Below are positions 43,185 to 51,956 of a stretch of DNA of 52,475 bases, one piece after another. A program made the translations under genes and the position numbers. The first letter of the stretch is position 1; each line of letters starts with the position of its first letter. The notes beneath the pieces were generated by a model. The model had not been told where the DNA came from. It saw only the letters and a program-made list of their open reading frames with translations, and did no database searches. The stretch is from the NCBI GenBank assembly GCA_902565595.1, contig CACFFD010000007.1, forward strand, positions 1-52,475, written 5' to 3'. Source of the stretch: Actinomycetota bacterium. GTDB lineage: Bacteria > Actinomycetota > Acidimicrobiia > Acidimicrobiales > UBA8592.

Positions 43185-44768
43185 TTATCCGACTGCTTCT
43201 ACGACCCGTTCCAACGTCCAGTCGGGGTATTCATCGATCGTTCTCGCAAGTCTTCCAGTTGAATCGAAGAGGGCAAATAGTGTTCCATCAAGCGATCCTA
43301 GGACTCGTGTACCTCGTAGATCACGTATTTTTTCTGCTGTGTCGGCATCTGTTTTTCTCGCGACGGCCCATGCTGTCGGTGTCATTTCCACAACTGCGCC
43401 GAATTCATGCTCAAGCCGGTGTGCGAACACTTCAAACTGCATTTGTCCAACAGCGCCAAGAACTGGAGTGGCGGTAGGGGCATCTAGGTCACGTAGAACT
43501 TGGACAACGCCCTCTTCGTCCAACTGGCTGAGGCCCTTGCGGAATTGTTTCGTTTTTGAGATATCGGCTGGGCGGGCGTTCCAGAAAAGTTCAGGTTCAA
43601 ATCTCGGGATAGGAGGAAACGCTACTTTTTCACCTACGTAGAGTGTGTCTCCGATACGTAGGTCGCTGGCATTTACAAGGCCGAGGACGTCACCGGGGTA
43701 TCCATCCTCGGCGGTTCCTCGGTCAGCTCCGAACATCGACGTGGCGAATTTTGTGCTGAACGTCTTGTTGAGGCGCTCGTGCGTGACTTGCATCCCTCGC
43801 TCAAAATACCCAGAATTGATCCGCATGAAGGCTACACGGTCGCGGTGAGATGGGTCCATGTTTGCTTGCACTTTGAAAATAAATGCAGAGAATGGTTCAT
43901 GGACGTCTCGGGTTCCCCCATCTTGGGTTTCACGGGGACCGGGGTTTGGGGCAAGATCTATTACCGCGTCAAGCAGGTGTCGCACGCCGAAGTTCGTTAA
44001 TGCCGAACCAACGAATAATGGGCTCGTCCGTCCTGAGAGAAAGCCTTCATCGGTGTGGGTTGCGTCAATCCCATCGAAGAGGGCTACTTCTTCTTGGGCC
44101 TGTGTCCACATTTCGCCTTCTTGAGCCTTTGCGTCTTCGGAGGAGACAATCTCCTCAGGTGCTATGGTCGCTCCGTGGCTTGTTCGGGAGAACCGGACAA
44201 ATTCATGTGTTCTTCGGTCGATAACGCCTCGAAAGTCTCCGCCGGGTCCAACTGGCCACGTGATGGGGGTAGTTTGCACCCCGATTGACTGTTCTATTTG
44301 GTCCATTAAGGCCAGAGGGTCAAGGCTTGGCCGGTCCCACTTGTTGATAAAGGTGAGAATAGGCATATTTCTTGCTTTACAGACTTCAAATAGCTTCAGC
44401 GTCTGCGCTTCGATACCTTTTGCAGCATCCAAAACCATAACGGCTGCATCGACTGCGGCGAGGACGCGATAAGTGTCTTCCGAGAAATCCCTGTGGCCGG
44501 GCGTATCGAGAAGATTGATGACATGGTCTCGATAGGAGAATTGCAGAACTGTAGAAGCTATGGAAATGCCCCTATCCTGTTCCATAGCCATCCAGTCGGA
44601 GCGGGCAGCACGTGTGCTTTTTCTTGATTTCACTGTTCCTGCTTCGGCTACTTGACCTGAGTACAAGAGGAACTTCTCGGTCAATGTTGTCTTCCCCGCA
44701 TCGGGGTGGCTGATGATCGCAAACGTGCGTCGTTTTTTCGTTTGTTCTTGAATGTGTTCTTCAGCCAT
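43185..44768 (-). CDS. prfC: Peptide chain release factor 3
   Basis: Translational GTPase that recycles RF1/RF2 from the ribosome. I start it at MAEEHIQEQTKKRRTF (527 residues, normal for RF3); the longer frame adds 20 unconserved residues. G1 HPDAGKTT is at 21-28, the switch-I region (DRGISIAST) follows, then G3 DTPGHRDFSEDTY and G4 NKWDRP, and the C-terminal RF3 domain (VLGAVGQMQFEVFAHRLEHEFGA). The Shine-Dalgarno is weak. It is divergent from an acyl-CoA dehydrogenase and 59 bp from dsbB, with no functional link to either. Confidence 0.96.
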   Translation of the reverse strand: MAEEHIQEQTKKRRTFAIISHPDAGKTTLTEKFLLYSGQVAEAGTVKSRKSTRAARSDWMAMEQDRGISIASTVLQFSYRDHVINLLDTPGHRDFSEDTYRVLAAVDAAVMVLDAAKGIEAQTLKLFEVCKARNMPILTFINKWDRPSLDPLALMDQIEQSIGVQTTPITWPVGPGGDFRGVIDRRTHEFVRFSRTSHGATIAPEEIVSSEDAKAQEGEMWTQAQEEVALFDGIDATHTDEGFLSGRTSPLFVGSALTNFGVRHLLDAVIDLAPNPGPRETQDGGTRDVHEPFSAFIFKVQANMDPSHRDRVAFMRINSGYFERGMQVTHERLNKTFSTKFATSMFGADRGTAEDGYPGDVLGLVNASDLRIGDTLYVGEKVAFPPIPRFEPELFWNARPADISKTKQFRKGLSQLDEEGVVQVLRDLDAPTATPVLGAVGQMQFEVFAHRLEHEFGAVVEMTPTAWAVARKTDADTAEKIRDLRGTRVLGSLDGTLFALFDSTGRLARTIDEYPDWTLERVVEAVG

Positions 44769-44925
44769 TGGTCTGCTTTCTAGGCGACTTTCAGCGTAGA
44801 CGGCTATCGTCGGGATCGGGCGGAACAAAGCTAATGGAGCCTATTATTTTGGATTACCGTTTCAACTGATTTGCGTGTTAGCGTCACCTATAGATTTGGC
44901 GGAACCTGGATAAAGAGGTATTTAA

Positions 44926-46155
44926 ATGAGCGAAGCACCACCCACAGATCAGGAGCTATCTGATTTTCGAGCAACCTGCCGAGCGTTTCTCGACGAGCAC
45001 GCAACAGGAATCAGTCTCTCCGAACCCGACCCTCGGGATCATGCAACAATCGCCCAAAATAAAGCGTTTCAAGGCCTGTTGGCTGATGCTGGTTTAGCTG
45101 GGCTGACCTACCCGAAAGAATACGGTGGGGCTGGCCTCACCAAAGCCCATGAGGCTATATGGCGCGAAGAATACAGCAAATACCCTGATATGACGACACA
45201 ACTTACGATCAGCCACGGAATGTGCCTTCCGATGCTCAGTGAATACGGAACGGAAGAGCAAAAAGAAACGTACGTTGCGGACAATATTGCTGCTCGAACC
45301 GTGTGGTGTCAGATGTTCTCTGAACCTGGTGCTGGATCTGACGTTGCAAGCCTACAGACACGCGCTGACCTAGACGGGGATGAATGGATCATCAACGGAC
45401 AAAAAGTATGGACGACACTCGCTCATGTTTGCGATTATGGGATTGTTATCGCCAGAACGGACCATGAAGTCCCTAAACACGCTGGTATCTCAATGTTTAT
45501 TGTTGATATGCACGATCCGGCGATCGAGATCCGTCCGATTCACCAGATCGACGGGGGTATGCATTTCAATGAAGTCTTTTTCACTGATCTGCGCATCCCA
45601 AAGGATAATCTGCTGGGTCCGCTTCATGAAGGGTGGAGACTAGCTACCGCGATGCTGATGTATGAACGTGTCGCTATCGGAACAGGATCTACGGGAGGAA
45701 TAAACACACCTCATTCTAAGAGACTGATAGAACACGCTCGTAAGAACGGAAGATTGGATGAGCCGGTTCTGCGTCAGAAACTGATGAAACTCCATTGTGA
45801 GGAAACTGCGAAAAGCCTTATTTCCATGCGGACGCGAGCTGAACTAAAAGCGGGGAAAACTCCCGGCCCTGGCGGGTCTTTAGGCAAACTTCATGGGTCC
45901 AAGATTCTTCGTGACGTTAGGTCCCTGGCAAATGAGCTGGTTGGAATGGAAACAGACGCGTGGATGGAAGGTGACCGTGGCCAATGGTGGGGGCGACTTA
46001 TCCTTGGAAGTTTTCAGGCAGGTATAGCAGGCGGGACTGATGAAATTCAGAAAAATATTATCGGAGACCGCGTTCTTGGCCTTCCCAGAGAACCAAGTGT
46101 TGACAAAGGGGTGCCGTTTAAGGAACTAAGGGTTGGCACTCAGAAGGAGATCTAG
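44926..46155 (+). CDS. Acyl-CoA dehydrogenase
   Basis: A 409-residue FadE-type flavoprotein. It shows QMFSEPGAGSDVASLQTRA, INGQKVWTTLAHVCDYGI and the C-terminal AGGTDEIQKNIIGDRVLGLPRE. It is complete in both FAD motifs, so probably a homomeric enzyme or an alpha-type chain without a local partner. AGAGG lies 8 bases before the ATG. An SDR starts 2 bp after its stop. The pair could carry out successive steps (dehydrogenation and 3-hydroxy oxidation) on one acyl-CoA, which is inference from order. Confidence 0.93.
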   Translation: MSEAPPTDQELSDFRATCRAFLDEHATGISLSEPDPRDHATIAQNKAFQGLLADAGLAGLTYPKEYGGAGLTKAHEAIWREEYSKYPDMTTQLTISHGMCLPMLSEYGTEEQKETYVADNIAARTVWCQMFSEPGAGSDVASLQTRADLDGDEWIINGQKVWTTLAHVCDYGIVIARTDHEVPKHAGISMFIVDMHDPAIEIRPIHQIDGGMHFNEVFFTDLRIPKDNLLGPLHEGWRLATAMLMYERVAIGTGSTGGINTPHSKRLIEHARKNGRLDEPVLRQKLMKLHCEETAKSLISMRTRAELKAGKTPGPGGSLGKLHGSKILRDVRSLANELVGMETDAWMEGDRGQWWGRLILGSFQAGIAGGTDEIQKNIIGDRVLGLPREPSVDKGVPFKELRVGTQKEI

Positions 46156-46157
46156 TG

Positions 46158-46964
46158 ATGGATTTTTCAAGTGGTAATGCTGTTATCACAGGTGGTGCAA
46201 GCGGCATAGGACTGAGCCTTGCCGACAGGCTCGGTGAAGAGGGTATGACTGTTGTCCTTGTTGACATAGAAGAAGGTGCTCTGCTGGCAGCCGTTGATGG
46301 GCTCGTCGCAAAAGGGTATTCGGCGTATGGCCGTATCTGCGATGTCTCAGATCGAAACCAGGTTGAGGAACTGGCTTCGGGAGTTTTTGATGAGTTTGGA
46401 GCTGTGCACTTTTTGGCTAACAATGCCGGCGTTGTGACCCGTCACAAATCATGGGAAAGTTTGGATGATTGGGACTGGGTTTTAGGAGTTGATCTGATGG
46501 GCGTAATCTATGGAGTGCATTCTTTTGTTCCACGTATGCTTGAAAGTGGTGAGATTGGACATGTAATGAATACTGCATCCACTGCCGGTCTGCTAGCTTT
46601 CCCTTCAATTGGCTCTTATAACGTCGCTAAACGCGGTGTAGTTGCTCTAACGGAAACATTGCATCATGAATTGAAGGGTACGCCAATAACTGCGTCTGTT
46701 TTGTGCCCTGGGATGGTTGACACGAATATCCATTGGTCTGAACGTAATAGACAAGGTGTTGCCTCGCCCTCAGAGATGGGGTCGGCTGGAGTGGGAAATA
46801 AAGAGGAGCTATCACCCAGTGAGGTTGCGAACGTTGTTGTCGAATCTATCCGGAACGGGATTTTTTGGATACTGCCCCATACCCACTATGGAGAGCAGGC
46901 ACTGGAGCAGGCGAAACGGCGTGTCGAAGGCGGACCTCCAGTGCTACCTTTCGTTGACCGCTAG
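46158..46964 (+). CDS. Short-chain dehydrogenase/reductase
   Basis: SDR of 268 residues. TGGASGIG lies near residue 10, Asp near 35 (VLVDIEE) favours NAD(H), and NNAG, the catalytic Ser (TASTAG) and YNVAK are all present. A strong AAGGAG at 46144-46149 serves this start: 8 bases to the ATG at 46158, or 5 to an in-frame GTG at 46155 that overlaps the previous stop. I prefer the ATG. The C-terminus (RRVEGGPPVLPFVD) matches the group of SDRs found beside acyl-CoA dehydrogenases. Confidence 0.9.
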   Translation: MDFSSGNAVITGGASGIGLSLADRLGEEGMTVVLVDIEEGALLAAVDGLVAKGYSAYGRICDVSDRNQVEELASGVFDEFGAVHFLANNAGVVTRHKSWESLDDWDWVLGVDLMGVIYGVHSFVPRMLESGEIGHVMNTASTAGLLAFPSIGSYNVAKRGVVALTETLHHELKGTPITASVLCPGMVDTNIHWSERNRQGVASPSEMGSAGVGNKEELSPSEVANVVVESIRNGIFWILPHTHYGEQALEQAKRRVEGGPPVLPFVDR

Positions 46965-47057
46965 TTAATTAGTGCTGCATCAGGAGAATGCTTTCTTTGA
47001 ATACCCATGGGTGAACCTTTCATGCCAGACTAGAAGTGAGACAGACATAGGAGGATC

Positions 47058-47591
47058 ATGACGATACAAGAAGCTGGTTGGTACTGGGCCGATGGCGACC
47101 CTGAAGGTACAAAGCGTTATTGGACTGGTGAAGCGTGGGCTCCTGGGATCGTAGGTCTAGAACCTTGGCAAAGAGTCGGAGCAAAGGTCATCGATTATGC
47201 CGTTCTGTATGCTTGTGGATCTTTGTTGGGATTAATTTTCCGTGGGGGTTTTGTAAACTTCTACCTTCAAATTCTTCTCATGCTTATCGTGGGTGTGTGC
47301 TACGAAGTTGGTTTCGTAACAACGAAAGGTGGGACACCAGGAAAACTTATCCTAGGACTCCGAATCGTCGAAGTGGAAAATGGGGTGACACCTCCGGACG
47401 GGTCAGTAGCCGCTCTACGTTGGTCCCCTGCCCTCATAGGGGTTATCCCATTTGCTGGACCTATAGCTTTGATCGGCATCTTTCTCATGTGTGCCTACTG
47501 GCTATTTAGCGACCCAAACCGGCAAACAGTCTACGACAGGATTGCAAAAACTTACGTAGTGAAGATTCCCAAAAGTCAAACCATCTTATAG
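47058..47591 (+). CDS. RDD-family membrane protein with N-terminal DUF2510-like motif
   Basis: A 177-residue protein. The first about 30 residues (AGWYWADGDPEG...YWTGEAW) match the DUF2510 pattern of a Trp-rich GWY...RYWDG-type turn common in actinobacterial membrane proteins. The RDD domain follows (RVGAKVIDYAVLY) with three TM helices and the loop GGTPGKLILGLRIVE, ending in the typical DPNRQTVYDRIAKTYVV. AGGAGG lies 3 bases before the ATG. Function unknown in general; some RDD proteins have ion-antiport activity. Confidence 0.88.
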   Translation: MTIQEAGWYWADGDPEGTKRYWTGEAWAPGIVGLEPWQRVGAKVIDYAVLYACGSLLGLIFRGGFVNFYLQILLMLIVGVCYEVGFVTTKGGTPGKLILGLRIVEVENGVTPPDGSVAALRWSPALIGVIPFAGPIALIGIFLMCAYWLFSDPNRQTVYDRIAKTYVVKIPKSQTIL

Positions 47592-47601
47592 AAAGAGCAC
47601 T

Positions 47602-48171
47602 ATGGGGAAAAAGGTTGATTATACGGACGTTAGCGATGTTTCAGTCAGCGATGAGAAACGCGAACGCCTATACACTGCTCAGACTGAGTGCTGCGTAAAC
47701 TGGACGAACCGCCATGGATGGCCTGTAGGAGTTCTGCACCGTTACGTCTGGCACCAAGAGAAGTTTTGGGTGACGTGCATGGGGCAGCGGAAACGTGTCC
47801 CTGCTCTCAAAGCTAGGCCAGAGAGTTCGATTGTGATTTCAAGTGAAGGAACGTGGCTTGGTGGTGATATAACAACAACTGCGAAGACGCTTGCTACGGT
47901 CCATGAAAACAACGCAGAAATTAAAGAGTGGTTCTACCCGATGCTTGCCGCTCGGCTTCGAGCTGGAGATGCTGCTGCTAATGCGGAATTTAGCCGACGA
48001 TTAGATACTGCGGGACGGGTCATCATCGAACTGGATCCGCAAGAGTGGATTACATATGATGGCACTCTACTGGAAGCGCAGCTGCGAGGGCGAGAACACC
48101 ACCCCCGCCTCGTGAAACCAACTCGTAACATTACCGAGCCACCGGAGGGTTGGGAAATGGAGACGCTCTAA
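47602..48171 (+). CDS. Pyridoxamine 5'-phosphate oxidase-like (FMN-binding split barrel) protein
   Basis: A 189-residue protein with the split-barrel pattern: WPVGVLHRYVWHQEKFWVTCMGQRKRVPALKA..SSIVISSEG over residues about 40-90, giving FMN- or F420-binding strands. The extended C-terminus is typical of F420-type PNPOx-like proteins from actinobacteria. It lies 10 bp after the RDD gene, and its stop overlaps the next start by one base (TAATG), so it is co-translated with the SnoaL-like protein. Likely a flavin-dependent reductase or oxidase of a small organic substrate; not true PdxH. Confidence 0.78.
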   Translation: MGKKVDYTDVSDVSVSDEKRERLYTAQTECCVNWTNRHGWPVGVLHRYVWHQEKFWVTCMGQRKRVPALKARPESSIVISSEGTWLGGDITTTAKTLATVHENNAEIKEWFYPMLAARLRAGDAAANAEFSRRLDTAGRVIIELDPQEWITYDGTLLEAQLRGREHHPRLVKPTRNITEPPEGWEMETL

Positions 48172-48710
48172 TGAGTGACGATTTAGAAAACCGGGTAGAG
48201 GCCTTAGAGGCAGAAGTGCGAAGTCTTCGTGCCCGTGAAGGCATTATCCACACTTTTAATCAGTACCTGTATGGGGCTGATACGGGATATGAAGAAGATA
48301 TTCTTGACACATTCGCAGAGGATGCGGTTCTTGATGTCCTGAATTTCCCACCTGATGGGAAGGACATGCATTTTGAAGGCCGTGAGGCTATCGCCCCACT
48401 GTATGAACGCTACCGATCTAAGCGCTCAATCATTGCCGGAGGTCATACGACGTCAAATATTTCAATCGTGGTTGATGAGACTGCGTCGACGGCTATGTTG
48501 AGTGCGTATTTTACTACCACTCGGCCGGTCGGAGTTCAAGGCGGGAGATATGAGGGACAGCTACAGCTCGAGGATGATGGGCGTTGGAGATTCAAGGAAC
48601 TTTCAATCATTAGTGCTTGGGGTTGGAAAGCTGAAGTGGAGAAGATCAGTGATCCGGTTAACGCTGATCGCTCACGATTTGGCGGTAGGCCAGCTGCCGG
48701 AGACCGTTAA
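48171..48710 (+). CDS. SnoaL-like (NTF2-fold) protein
   Basis: A 179-residue protein started at MSDDLENRVEALE, where TAATG overlaps the PNPOx-like stop and GGAG lies 8 bases upstream. A short N-terminal coiled coil (VEALEAEVRSLRAR) precedes an NTF2-like fold: INxFNQYLYGAD-type helix, EEDILDTFAEDAVLDV, FEGREAIAPLYERY, then beta strands. This is the pattern of SnoaL-like isomerases, dehydratases and dioxygenase beta chains. It probably handles a hydrophobic small molecule with the neighbouring flavin-binding protein; the reaction is unknown. Confidence 0.82.
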   Translation: MSDDLENRVEALEAEVRSLRAREGIIHTFNQYLYGADTGYEEDILDTFAEDAVLDVLNFPPDGKDMHFEGREAIAPLYERYRSKRSIIAGGHTTSNISIVVDETASTAMLSAYFTTTRPVGVQGGRYEGQLQLEDDGRWRFKELSIISAWGWKAEVEKISDPVNADRSRFGGRPAAGDR

Positions 48711-48711
48711 T

Positions 48712-49230
48712 TTATCTGAACCTGATGGGATCCGATCCGTCCCAGTCCATAGACGCATCTCGTACCTTTTGATAGAAGGATTGCAACGCTGAACTAGGTT
48801 CGTAAAGTTCGAGGAAATGGCCCATCTGTGAGACAGCGTCAATGAAATGGAAACGAGTTGTTCCTCGGGCTTCCGCCGACATAGCTAGCGGAAATCCACG
48901 TTCTGCTAATTCCGTAGTGGCCGTATCAAGGTCATCAACGAAATATGCAACATGGTGCAATCCTGTTTCTCCAGGAGCGTAAAGGTCGCGTATAGCGGAT
49001 GGGCCATCGCCATGGTCTTGAACGAGTTCTACCATTATGTTGCCCCACTGCCCGTAGGCTGACGTGTGGTCAAAGACTCCTGGGTTTCCTCGGTGGATAA
49101 CGTTTGTTACAGGGATGTGTTCAGCTATAAAAAATGGGCCAGCGCCGAAATTTTTTGCCCATTGGTTTGCCTCTTCTCGGGCGTCGTTGACAGCGTAAGC
49201 GATTTGTACTGGGGGGCCGAGTTTAAACAT
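48712..49230 (-). CDS. Glyoxalase/VOC-superfamily protein
   Basis: A 172-residue vicinal-oxygen-chelate protein with two beta-alpha-beta-beta-beta modules: QIAYAVNDAREEANQWAKN and ETGLHHVAYFVDDLDTATTEL. The metal-ligand positions are His in HHVAYF and Glu in FLELYEP; the first module has Gln in place of His (VQIAYAV). I start it at MFKLGPPVQ, which overlaps the upstream fragment by 8 bp; a longer start at 49293 has GGAG only 2 bases away and adds unrelated sequence. The gene converges on the SnoaL-like gene and ends a minus-strand series of SDR genes. Confidence 0.82.
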   Translation of the reverse strand: MFKLGPPVQIAYAVNDAREEANQWAKNFGAGPFFIAEHIPVTNVIHRGNPGVFDHTSAYGQWGNIMVELVQDHGDGPSAIRDLYAPGETGLHHVAYFVDDLDTATTELAERGFPLAMSAEARGTTRFHFIDAVSQMGHFLELYEPSSALQSFYQKVRDASMDWDGSDPIRFR

Positions 49231-49435
49231 TGTTGTCTTTGGGGTGGAGGATGAGATGTAACGATTCTGTGTCCTGTAGATCTCTGGATACATCGCTCCA
49301 TCGGCTGACTACCCACCCATCGATTAGGTCACTATAGAAAACTGGATTGTCGCGTATTTTTTTCAAGGTTGCGTATGGGTCGTCACTAGTTCCCGGTATC
49401 AGTGAGTGGAATTCATCGACTAGTTCGCTTGCCAT
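49223..49435 (-). pseudogene. N-terminal remnant of a cytochrome P450
   Basis: A 70-residue open frame whose first about 60 residues match the N-terminus of bacterial P450s: DDPYATLKKIRDNPVFYSD followed by GWVVSRWSDVSRDLQDTES, the beta-1 and helix-B region. The remaining about 340 residues of a P450, including the oxygen-binding I-helix, ExxR and heme-cysteine motifs, are missing. The last residues run straight into the VOC start with 8 bp of overlap. It lies 9 bp after an SDR stop without a Shine-Dalgarno. I read it as a deletion remnant; translation as a short peptide by reinitiation is possible. Confidence 0.55.
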
Positions 49436-49444
49436 TACAGCGAT

Positions 49445-50227
49445 CTAGTATGGCATAGTCCCGCCGTCGCATGGGAAGAGGCAAGCTGTGAAGTTTCTTG
49501 CTTCATCTCGCGCGAGCATAACGGCAACTGCGGCCACTTGTTCTACTGTATTGGGCTGCTTTATGGCAGATCCAGCGGCGTAATATTCGGCAAGCTCTTC
49601 AATGTCATTCATGCCCATGGCTTCTACCGTCTGCGGAGCGGATTCATAAAACAGGTCAGTGCGGACGAAACCCGGGAGTATGGCATTGACGGTAACTCCG
49701 GCAGCGCCGACCTCATGGGCGGCTGTCTTTACTAAGCCGTTGATGGCATGTTTTGTCGCCGTGTAATGACTACAGGTTTCAACTTTCATTTTCCCTTCCA
49801 CTGAGGAAATAGCAATAATCCTGCCATCTTCCTGTGGGATCATGTGTTGAAGTGCTTTTCTCATGCCCCAAAATGTGTGGTTCAGATTTAAGTTGAGGGT
49901 GTAGTTCCAACTCTCGTCTGTCATTTCCGCTACAGGAGCAGCATCGAGGATTCCTCCGGCATTTAGCACTGCGATGTCTATTTTTCCGAAATGGTCAACA
50001 GTTCCATCGATGAGCCCTTCAACGTCAGCTTGCTTTGTTGCGTCACAGGCAATGAATGTCGCGTTATCACCGGCGTTCATCTCTTCGAGTGCAGCGGCAC
50101 CTTTTTCCTCTGATCGTCCACTGACAACCACTTGGGCTCCTTCAGCTAAATATGCTTCCGCTATCGCCCGTCCGATGCTGCGTGTACTTGCCGTGATGGC
50201 TGCTACTTTTCCTTCAAGTTTTCCCAT
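49445..50227 (-). CDS. Short-chain dehydrogenase/reductase, second of a tandem pair
   Basis: SDR of 260 residues started at MGKLEGKVAA, with GAGGAG 6 bases upstream. The glycine motif is altered (ITASTRSIG in place of TGGTRGIG), as in some DHRS4-like SDRs, but NAG and the catalytic Ser and YTATK are present, so it may be active. It is clearly related to the SDR that precedes it by 14 bp (shared SAIK..NTVE.. near the C-terminus; similar lengths), so the pair arose by tandem duplication and then diverged. The C-terminus ACLFPCDGGTMPY keeps the family ending. Confidence 0.9.
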   Translation of the reverse strand: MGKLEGKVAAITASTRSIGRAIAEAYLAEGAQVVVSGRSEEKGAAALEEMNAGDNATFIACDATKQADVEGLIDGTVDHFGKIDIAVLNAGGILDAAPVAEMTDESWNYTLNLNLNHTFWGMRKALQHMIPQEDGRIIAISSVEGKMKVETCSHYTATKHAINGLVKTAAHEVGAAGVTVNAILPGFVRTDLFYESAPQTVEAMGMNDIEELAEYYAAGSAIKQPNTVEQVAAVAVMLARDEARNFTACLFPCDGGTMPY

Positions 50228-50241
50228 TTTAATCTCCTCGT

Positions 50242-51030
50242 CTAGTAAGGCGCTTGTCCGCCGTCGATACTGATCAGTGATCCTGTAATGCCGGCACCTG
50301 CCTCTGAAGCAAGAAGTACCGCTACCAATGCACAATCCTCAACGGTGTTCATTCGTTTAATTGCGGATGGTTGTTGCATCCATACTAGGAATTCTTCGAA
50401 TTCCATTCCGAGTTGTTCAGCCGCCATTGGCCCTGACTCTTTCATAACGTCGGTCAGAATACCACCTGGGCATAGCGCGTTTACAGTGATTCCAAGTGTC
50501 CCTACTTCCTGTGCCACTACTTTCGTTAGACCGTTGAGTGCATGTTTTGTCGTGCAATATGGTGCTTGGGCAGGAATGACAACTTTCCCATACATGGAGG
50601 AGACAGACATAATCCGTCCCGAACCCTGAGGAATCATGTACTTGAGTGCTCTACGCATTAACCACATGGGATGATTGAGGTTCCAATTTAGAACAAACTC
50701 CCAGTTGGCGTCTGTTAGATCTACGAGAGGTGAAGGCTCTTCACCTTCTGCCGTTCCGCCTCCAGCGTTTGGGACGACTATGTCGATCTTTCCGTAATGC
50801 TCAACCGTCTGATCAACTAGTCCTTCGCATGTTTCCCGGTCTGTTACATCCCCTGCAATAAAGTGGACCTGATCACCTGCGTCCATTTCTTCTATAGCTT
50901 GGGCTCCTTTGTCTGCGCTTCGTCCATTAATGACGACGTTTGCTCCTTCAGCAACAAAAGCTTCAGCTATACCTCGGCCGATCCCTCTGGTACCACCAGT
51001 TATCAGCGCAACCTGTCCTTCAAGTTCCAT
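50242..51030 (-). CDS. Short-chain dehydrogenase/reductase, first of a tandem pair
   Basis: SDR of 262 residues. Canonical glycine motif ITGGTRGIG near residue 10; Asn-Gly-Arg (VINGRS) after strand 2 favours NADP(H); PNAGGG; the catalytic Ser in SVSSMYG and YCTTK. The C-terminus is ITGSLISIDGGQAPY. GGGGG lies close before the ATG. It leads a minus-strand series (this SDR, its paralog, the P450 remnant, the VOC protein) and is divergent from the isomerase gene. Likely role: 3-oxoacyl or alcohol oxidoreduction in a catabolic route. Confidence 0.92.
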   Translation of the reverse strand: MELEGQVALITGGTRGIGRGIAEAFVAEGANVVINGRSADKGAQAIEEMDAGDQVHFIAGDVTDRETCEGLVDQTVEHYGKIDIVVPNAGGGTAEGEEPSPLVDLTDANWEFVLNWNLNHPMWLMRRALKYMIPQGSGRIMSVSSMYGKVVIPAQAPYCTTKHALNGLTKVVAQEVGTLGITVNALCPGGILTDVMKESGPMAAEQLGMEFEEFLVWMQQPSAIKRMNTVEDCALVAVLLASEAGAGITGSLISIDGGQAPY

Positions 51031-51139
51031 ATTTCCCCCTTCTCACTCTCTTTGAGAAATGTACTTCATTCTCCCCCAGATCCGGTGCAGAACGCAAAGT
51101 GCCAAACCAAATTATTTCTCTGAGCCGAAAGGTGCTTAA

Positions 51140-51946
51140 ATGAAACCCATGGGTAATCACCGTCTAATTTCGATAGCTGCTGGAGTTTCTCCGGAACTTG
51201 AAGACGACCCATCTACTTTTGTGGAAATTGCCGCCCAAGCAGGGTGGGAAGGAACCGGAGTCTGGTTTGACCCTTCGACATGGACAGACAAGACAACGAG
51301 TGAAGTCGGAAGGCGTATCGATGATAGTGGATTGACGGTGGTTGACATGGAAGTTATCAGGATGGGACCAAAAGGTGATTGTGGAGAGCGACTTATTGAA
51401 GCTGCTTCGGTAATAGGCGCACGGAATATACTAACTATCTCTAATTTCGATTCGATTGCAGCGACAGCTGAACGTCTTAGCGAACTCTGTATCCTGGCGC
51501 GTCCGTCGAATATTCGGGTATGTATCGAGTTTATGAGATTCACGTCAGTGCGATCACTGGTAGATGCTTTGAGGGTGATCGAACTTGTAGAGCAAGATAA
51601 TGCTGGAATTCTCGTCGACCTTATTCATGTTTTCAGATCCGGTACGACGTACGAACAGATTCGCGCCGTTGACCCGATTCTCCTTCCTTATGCTCAATGG
51701 TGTGATGCTCAAGCAGAGCCTGATGGCTGGTCAACGAAGGAACTGATACGCGACGCTGTTGACGGCCGTGAAATTCCCGGGGAAGGCCAGCTTCCGGTTA
51801 ATGGATTTGAAACGCTCTTCGATGCTTCAGTACCGTTCTCCGTTGAAGTACGATCGAAAAAACTGCGGGATGCTTTCCCAGATTTTACTGAGAGGGCAAT
51901 TCATCTTTTATCCGCAACAAAAGCTGCGGTTACTGTTACAGGATAG
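51140..51946 (+). CDS. Sugar phosphate isomerase/epimerase-like TIM-barrel protein
   Basis: A 268-residue protein of the AP endonuclease 2/xylose-isomerase-like barrel. Likely metal ligands are Glu in VCIEFMRF, Asp and His in VDLIHVFRS, and Glu near the end in FSVEVRS. The barrel strands (RLISIAAG, GWEGTGVW, ARNILTIS) are in the usual order. AAAGG lies 7 bases before the ATG. It is followed 10 bp later by another SDR, and such isomerase-SDR pairs usually act on inositol, sugar-acid or keto-sugar substrates. The precise substrate cannot be read from sequence. Confidence 0.87.
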   Translation: MKPMGNHRLISIAAGVSPELEDDPSTFVEIAAQAGWEGTGVWFDPSTWTDKTTSEVGRRIDDSGLTVVDMEVIRMGPKGDCGERLIEAASVIGARNILTISNFDSIAATAERLSELCILARPSNIRVCIEFMRFTSVRSLVDALRVIELVEQDNAGILVDLIHVFRSGTTYEQIRAVDPILLPYAQWCDAQAEPDGWSTKELIRDAVDGREIPGEGQLPVNGFETLFDASVPFSVEVRSKKLRDAFPDFTERAIHLLSATKAAVTVTG

Positions 51947-51956
51947 GTTTAGAATT

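Noticed and set aside
47003-51154. The palindrome ACCCATGGGT at 47003-47012 and again at 51145-51154
   Set aside because: Ten-base palindromes of this kind can recur by chance, and one copy lies inside a coding start; no common position relative to promoters.
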